Below are positions 6,633 to 10,654 of a stretch of DNA of 10,654 nucleotides, piece after piece. The notes beneath the pieces were generated by a model. That model was given only the letters and a program-made list of their open reading frames with translations, was not told where the DNA came from and did no database searches. This DNA is from JBFXDI01 sp050181295. GTDB taxonomy: Bacteria; Pseudomonadota; Alphaproteobacteria; Rhizobiales; Aestuariivirgaceae. Positions within the stretch are counted from its first letter, which is position 1; every line of letters begins with the position of its first letter. The stretch spans positions 1-10,654 of the forward strand of contig JBFXDI010000134.1 in NCBI GenBank assembly GCA_050181295.1, written 5' to 3'. A program made the position numbers and the translations under genes.

Positions 6633-9059
6633 TCAGACGTCGAGATTGGCGACCGAGAGCGCGTTCTCGCGGATGAAGTCACGCCTGGGCTCGACCACGT
6701 CGCCCATGAGCTTGGCGAAGAGATCGTTGGCCTCGTCGAGCTCGCGCACCTGCACCTTGAGGAGCGAGCGCACGCCCGAATCGAGCGTCGTCTCCCAGAG
6801 CTGCTCGGGGTTCATTTCGCCGAGCCCCTTGTAGCGCTGCATGGTGAGGCCCTTGCGCCCGGCGGCGAAGATCGCCTCCAGCAGCGCCAGGGGACCCCGG
6901 ACGGCCGTCTCGGAATCCTTCCGCCGGAGCTTCGCCGCCCGGCCGTAGATCTCCTGCAGGTGGGCGGCCTTGCGGTCGAGGCGTAGCGCGTCGGAGGAGG
7001 AGATGAGCTTGGCGTCGATGATGTGCGCCTCCCTGACGCCCCTGACCTCGCGGGTGAACATGAGGCCACCGTCTTCCAGCGGCTCGCCCTTCCAGCCGCG
7101 CTCCGTCTCCTCCGAAAGGAGGTCGAGCCGGCGCGCGATATAGGCGGCGGCACCCTCAGCCTTGGCGCGATCCGAGAGCAGCTCCGGGTTGAGCGCCCCT
7201 GCGATCGCCGCCTGCTCGATCACGAAGCGCGGATAGCGCGAATGCAGCGCGTCGATGGCGGAGCGCACGGACTGCGCCTCGCGCACGATGCCCTGAAGGT
7301 CGGCGCCCGCGCGCTCCTCGCCGCTGGCGAGCACGAGCACCGCCTCTTCGAGGCCCGCCGCCATGAGATAGGCCTCGAGCGCCGGGTCGTCCTTCAGATA
7401 CTGCTCGGAGGAGCCGCGCTTCACCTTGTAGAGCGGCGGCTGGGCGATATAGAGGTGCCCGCGCTCGATCAGCTCCGGCATCTGGCGGTAGAAGAAGGTG
7501 AGGAGCAGCGTGCGGATATGGGCGCCGTCCACATCGGCGTCCGTCATCACGATGATCTTGTGGTAGCGGAGTTTTCCGACGTCGAAATCGTCGCGCCCTA
7601 TGCCGGTGCCGAGCGCCGTAATGAGGGTGCCGATCTCGGCCGAGGACAGCATCTTGTCGAAGCGCGCGCGCTCCACATTGAGGATCTTTCCCCTGAGCGG
7701 CAGCACCGCCTGGTTCTCCCGGTTCCGCGCCTGCTTGGCCGATCCGCCGGCCGAGTCGCCCTCGACGATGAAGAGCTCGGACTTCGCCGGGTCGCGCTCC
7801 TGGCAGTCGGCGAGCTTGCCGGGGAGCGAGGCGACGTCGAGCGCGCCCTTCCGCCGCGTGAGCTCGCGCGCCTTGCGCGCCGCCTCGCGCGCAGCGGCCG
7901 CCTCGACCACCTTGCCGACGATGAGCCTCGCTTCGGAAGGATGTTCCTCGAACCAGGCGCCGAGCGCCTCGCCGATGATGCCCTCGACCACCGGGCGGAC
8001 CTCGGAGGAGACGAGCTTGTCCTTGGTCTGGGAGGAGAACTTGGGATCGGGCACCTTGACCGAGAGCACCGCCGTCAGGCCCTCGCGGGCGTCATCGCCC
8101 GTCAGCGCCACCTTCTCCTTCTTGGCGATGCCGGATTCGTTGGCATAGGCGTTGACGATGCGCGTCAGCGCGCCGCGAAAGCCCGCCAGATGCGTGCCGC
8201 CGTCGCGCTGCGGGATGTTGTTGGTGAAGCACAGCACCGTCTCGTGATAGCTGTCGTTCCACCAGAGGGCGCATTCGACCGAGATGCCGTCCCGCTCCGC
8301 TTCCATGGTCACGGGCTCGGGCAGGAGCGACGTCTTGGCGCGGTCGAGATAGGTGACGAAGGCGCGGATGCCGCCGTCATAGTGCAGCTCCACCGTCTTC
8401 GGCTCGATGCCGCGCTGGTCGATGAGCACGATCCGCACGCCCGAGTTCAGGAAGGCGAGCTCCCGAAGGCGGTGCTCGATGGTCGAGAAATCGAAGTCGA
8501 TCTTGGAGAAGACCTCGGGGCTCGGCAGGAAGGTGACCTCGGTGCCCTTGCGCTCTTCCGCCGGCCCCGTCACCGCGAGAGGCGCCGTCGGCTTGCCGTC
8601 CTCGAACCGCATGCCGAATTCCTGGCCGCCGCGCCAGATGCGCAGTTTCAGCACCGAGGAAAGCGCGTTCACCACCGAGACGCCGACGCCGTGCAGGCCG
8701 CCCGAGACCTTGTAGGAATTCTGGTCGAATTTTCCGCCCGCATGCAGCTGGGTCATGATGACCTCGGCGGCCGACACGCCCTCGCTCGGGTGGATGTCAG
8801 TCGGGATGCCACGCCCGTTGTCGCAGATGGTGGCCGAGCCGTCGGCGTTGAGGGTCACTTCCACGCGGTCGCAATGGCCGGCCAGCGCCTCGTCGATGGC
8901 GTTGTCCACGACCTCGTAGATCATGTGGTGCAGGCCCGAGCCGTCGTCGGTGTCGCCGATATACATGCCCGGCCGCTTGCGCACGGCATCGAGGCCCTTC
9001 AGCACCTTGATGGATTCGGCGCCGTAGCTGTCGTCGCCCATGCTGTTCTCGTCGTTCAT
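6633..9059 (-). CDS. gyrB: DNA gyrase subunit B
   Basis: GyrB is the ATPase subunit of DNA gyrase (GyrA2GyrB2), which introduces negative supercoils. The 808 residues match the usual length of the proteobacterial form (E. coli 804). The N-terminal GHKL ATPase domain shows YEVVDNAIDEA with catalytic E49 and N53, DNGRGIP (80-86) and GGLHGVGVSVVNAL from 120. The transducer domain follows. The Toprim domain has EGDSAGGSAKQ from E433, and TDADVDGAHIRT with D507, D509 and D511. The proteobacterial insert lies at about 543-735, and the tail contains QRYKGLGEMNPEQLW (741-755). The residue matching E. coli K447 is arginine (LPLRGK), a conservative change and not evidence of drug resistance. AGGAG (9065-9069) five bases before the ATG supports this start over the later ATG at MGDD. 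The gene begins 16 bases after recF and is likely co-transcribed with it. Confidence 0.98.
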   Translation of the reverse strand: MNDENSMGDDSYGAESIKVLKGLDAVRKRPGMYIGDTDDGSGLHHMIYEVVDNAIDEALAGHCDRVEVTLNADGSATICDNGRGIPTDIHPSEGVSAAEVIMTQLHAGGKFDQNSYKVSGGLHGVGVSVVNALSSVLKLRIWRGGQEFGMRFEDGKPTAPLAVTGPAEERKGTEVTFLPSPEVFSKIDFDFSTIEHRLRELAFLNSGVRIVLIDQRGIEPKTVELHYDGGIRAFVTYLDRAKTSLLPEPVTMEAERDGISVECALWWNDSYHETVLCFTNNIPQRDGGTHLAGFRGALTRIVNAYANESGIAKKEKVALTGDDAREGLTAVLSVKVPDPKFSSQTKDKLVSSEVRPVVEGIIGEALGAWFEEHPSEARLIVGKVVEAAAAREAARKARELTRRKGALDVASLPGKLADCQERDPAKSELFIVEGDSAGGSAKQARNRENQAVLPLRGKILNVERARFDKMLSSAEIGTLITALGTGIGRDDFDVGKLRYHKIIVMTDADVDGAHIRTLLLTFFYRQMPELIERGHLYIAQPPLYKVKRGSSEQYLKDDPALEAYLMAAGLEEAVLVLASGEERAGADLQGIVREAQSVRSAIDALHSRYPRFVIEQAAIAGALNPELLSDRAKAEGAAAYIARRLDLLSEETERGWKGEPLEDGGLMFTREVRGVREAHIIDAKLISSSDALRLDRKAAHLQEIYGRAAKLRRKDSETAVRGPLALLEAIFAAGRKGLTMQRYKGLGEMNPEQLWETTLDSGVRSLLKVQVRELDEANDLFAKLMGDVVEPRRDFIRENALSVANLDV

Positions 9060-9075
9060 CCGCTCTCCTGGGCCT

Positions 9076-10257
9076 TCATGCCTCTTGCCGCGCCACCACG
9101 CCCTCGTCCAGGCGCCAGAACTCCGCCTTGCCCTGAAGCGGCCGGAACATGGCGGCGTCGGTTCCGGTCATCCACGCCTGGCAGCCGAGCTCGCCCACGG
9201 CGGCGAAAAGTCCGGCCCGATGCTCCTCGTCCAGATGCGCCGCCACCTCGTCGAGCAGCAGCAGCGGCGCCCATCCTTCGAACTCGCTCCTTACGGCGCG
9301 GGCATGCGCCAGAACGATGCCGACGAGAAGCGCCTTCTGCTCGCCCGTGGAGCAGAAGCGCGCCTCCGCGCCCTTGGGCCCGTGGACCGTGACCAGATCG
9401 CTCCGGTGGGGTCCGGCGGTGGTGCGTCCGGCCTGCTGATCGATACCCCGCGACTCACGCAATCTTCTACGATATTCGTCTTCGACCTGCACGGCCGGAG
9501 CCTCCGAAAGGCGCATTTCGAGGTCGCCTTCGATCCGGATTTCCGCCCAGGGAAAGGCATTTCCTTGCGCGCGCGCCTGGGCCTCGCCCAGGAAGGCCGA
9601 AAGGGCCGAGACGGCGGCCAGCCGGGCGGCCGCCACCGCCACGCCCGATTCTGCCGCCTGCTGCTCGATCCCATCCAGCCATGCCGCCTCCGGCCGCCGC
9701 TCGGTGAGGAGCCGGTTGCGCTCCTTCAGCGCCTTTTCGAAGGCGAGGATGCGGCTTCCGTGCTCCGGGTCGAAGGCCATGACCAGCCGGTCGAGGAAGC
9801 GCCGGCGGTCGGCGGCCGGTCCCGTGAACAGGCGGTCCATGGCGGGGGTGAGCCAGAGCGCCCGCACATGCTGTCCGAGCGCGCCGGAGCCCTTCTGGGG
9901 CAGGCCCTCGATGCGCACCGTGCGCCCGGAGGCGGTGCCGGGTCCGGGCAGGCCCTCGGGCTCCCGCCGCCACCCCGTTCCGAGCTGCACCGCGCCGATC
10001 GGCCCCTCGACGTCGCCCGCCACGGCCCAGGTCGCCCCGTTGCCGCGCCGGGCGAGGTCCTCGAACGCCACGCCCCGCAGGCCGCGGCCAGGGGCGAGCA
10101 GCGAGATGGCCTCGAGCAGATTGGTCTTTCCGGCTCCGTTCGGTCCGCACAGCACCACGGGCATGCCATCCGCCTCCACGCGCAACCTTGCGTAGTTGCG
10201 GAAGTCGGTGAGGGTGAGCCGGCGAAGCTTCAGCGCCTTGGTGTCGCAGACGGGCAT
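9076..10257 (-). CDS. recF: DNA replication and repair protein RecF
   Basis: RecF is an SMC/ABC-type ATPase that works with RecO and RecR to load RecA at single-strand gaps. The 393 residues are within the family range. Motifs in order: LTDFRNY (16-22), Walker A GPNGAGKTN (38-46), GPHRSDL (282-288), the ABC signature STGEQKALL (303-311) and Walker B LLLLDEVAAHLD (332-343), with D336 and catalytic E337. RFLDRLV (153-159) is also typical. The gene sits between dnaN and gyrB, the classic order. ATG 10257 fits the expected N-terminus, but no purine-rich ribosome site precedes it; the bases just upstream are CCGTCCCTGAA. This weak site contrasts with the strong sites of gyrB and mscL and may keep RecF low, as expected for this protein. 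Confidence 0.96.
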   Translation of the reverse strand: MPVCDTKALKLRRLTLTDFRNYARLRVEADGMPVVLCGPNGAGKTNLLEAISLLAPGRGLRGVAFEDLARRGNGATWAVAGDVEGPIGAVQLGTGWRREPEGLPGPGTASGRTVRIEGLPQKGSGALGQHVRALWLTPAMDRLFTGPAADRRRFLDRLVMAFDPEHGSRILAFEKALKERNRLLTERRPEAAWLDGIEQQAAESGVAVAAARLAAVSALSAFLGEAQARAQGNAFPWAEIRIEGDLEMRLSEAPAVQVEDEYRRRLRESRGIDQQAGRTTAGPHRSDLVTVHGPKGAEARFCSTGEQKALLVGIVLAHARAVRSEFEGWAPLLLLDEVAAHLDEEHRAGLFAAVGELGCQAWMTGTDAAMFRPLQGKAEFWRLDEGVVARQEA

Positions 10258-10351
10258 TTCAGGGACGGAAAAGGGCTTGTTCCCCGGCCGATTCGGCCGC
10301 TTGGAGTGCTGTCCCTATGTAGGCGTCTTGCGGCCGAAAACCAAGGCTTTG
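10258..10351 (-). promoter_or_regulatory. dnaN-recF spacer with possible recF promoter and palindrome
   Basis: The minus strand shows TTGGTT (10339-10344), a 17-base spacer and TACATA (10316-10321), a moderate sigma-70-like promoter that would start a transcript near 10309. Downstream is a perfect 6-bp inverted repeat CGGCCG-ATT-CGGCCG (10285-10299) whose centre contains GATTC (10290-10294), a GANTC site for the alphaproteobacterial CcrM methylase. An outer pair, AGGGAC (10261-10266) and GTCCCT (10311-10316), encloses it and reaches to within three bases of the recF start codon. Only RNA reading through from dnaN would contain both outer arms. Regulatory meaning is inferred. Confidence 0.35.
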
Positions 10352-10654
10352 CTAAACCCTGAGCGGCATGAGCACGTAAAGCGCGCTTTCGTCCGAGGGA
10401 TCCCTGACGATGGCCGGGGAACCGGCGTCCGCGAGCTCGAAGGAGGCTGTTTCTCCCTTGAGCTGTCCCGCGATGTCAAGGAGGTAGCGGGAGTTGAATC
10501 CGATATCCAGAGGATCGGCGGAATAGCTGACGGAAAGCTCCTCCTCCGCCGAGCCCGAATCCGGATTGTTGACCGAGAGCACGACCTTGTCGCCCGCGAG
10601 GTTGAGCTTCATCGCCCGGCCCTTCTCGCTCGAAATCGTCGAGACGCGGTCGAC
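10352..10654 (-). CDS. dnaN: DNA polymerase III beta subunit (sliding clamp), C-terminal 100 residues
   Basis: DnaN forms the ring-shaped dimer that tethers DNA polymerase III and other enzymes to DNA. Only the last 100 codons are in the window; the frame is open to the right edge. The visible part is the third clamp domain: VDRVSTISSEKGRAMKLNL, then NNPDSGSAEEELSVSY, DIGFNSRYLLDI, and the terminal ALYVLMPLRV. It matches E. coli DnaN closely (there NNPEQEEAEE, IGFNVSYVLD and YVVMPMRL). The terminal PMRL-type tail lies near the hydrophobic cleft that binds clamp partners. The stop is TAG at 10352-10354. The frame continues upstream of the internal ATG at 10612, so that ATG is not the start. 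recF follows 94 bases downstream, and dnaA is probably just beyond the right edge. Confidence 0.96.
   Translation of the reverse strand, partial: VDRVSTISSEKGRAMKLNLAGDKVVLSVNNPDSGSAEEELSVSYSADPLDIGFNSRYLLDIAGQLKGETASFELADAGSPAIVRDPSDESALYVLMPLRV

Noticed and set aside
7680..7760. Possible quinolone- or novobiocin-related change in GyrB (Arg at the E. coli K447 position)
   Set aside because: Lys to Arg is conservative and, as far as I know, common in alphaproteobacterial GyrB; it does not indicate resistance.
7023..9392. 789-codon open frame on the plus strand opposite gyrB
   Set aside because: It is a shadow of gyrB and the end of recF. Composition is highly charged and repetitive, no domain is recognisable, and gyrB itself is beyond doubt.
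9040..10362. 440-codon open frame on the plus strand opposite recF
   Set aside because: It is antisense to recF, which has all its ATPase motifs. No domain is seen in the plus-strand product.
1..10654. Mobile elements, CRISPR arrays, tRNA or rRNA genes, defence systems
   Set aside because: I saw no terminal repeats, transposase motifs, regularly spaced repeats or cloverleaf-like segments. The gene content is chromosomal housekeeping and regulation.

Overview
The window is GC-rich chromosomal DNA of a free-living alphaproteobacterium, most likely of the order Hyphomicrobiales (Rhizobiales). That placement rests on gene order (dnaN, recF, gyrB in a row), the style of GyrB and DnaN, and a small secreted coiled-coil protein of a kind I associate with this order. 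It is inference; no species is assigned. I see no insertion sequence, prophage, CRISPR array, tRNA or rRNA, and nothing that looks recently acquired. Seven of the eight genes are on the minus strand.

Right part (minus strand, read right to left): the 3' end of dnaN (sliding clamp), recF (gap repair), gyrB (gyrase B subunit), then a small exported coiled-coil protein of unknown function. dnaN, recF and gyrB form the replication cluster that often sits near dnaA, which is probably just outside the right edge. A short dnaN-recF spacer holds a possible recF promoter, a palindrome and a GANTC site.

Middle (5370-6154): a spacer of about 240 bases with a near-perfect 15-bp hairpin whose U-run faces the plus strand, where no gene is seen. 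Next comes a YjbQ-family enzyme, then a LuxR-type response regulator preceded by an inverted repeat.

Left part: a 1172-residue hybrid histidine kinase on the plus strand with an SLC5 (sodium/solute symporter-like) transporter domain, a STAC-like connector, PAS, kinase and receiver. It converges on the response regulator so tightly that their stop codons abut as TGATCA. The pair resembles CrbS/CrbR (MxtR/ErdR), the two-component system for acetate and small-carbon use known from gammaproteobacteria. Divergent from the kinase is mscL (osmotic safety valve), followed after four bases by the start of a ferric-iron ABC transporter permease that runs off the left edge.

Most of the window is ordinary housekeeping DNA. 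The parts worth a second look are the transporter-kinase/regulator pair and its abutting stop codons, the orphan plus-facing hairpin, and the small secreted coiled-coil protein.
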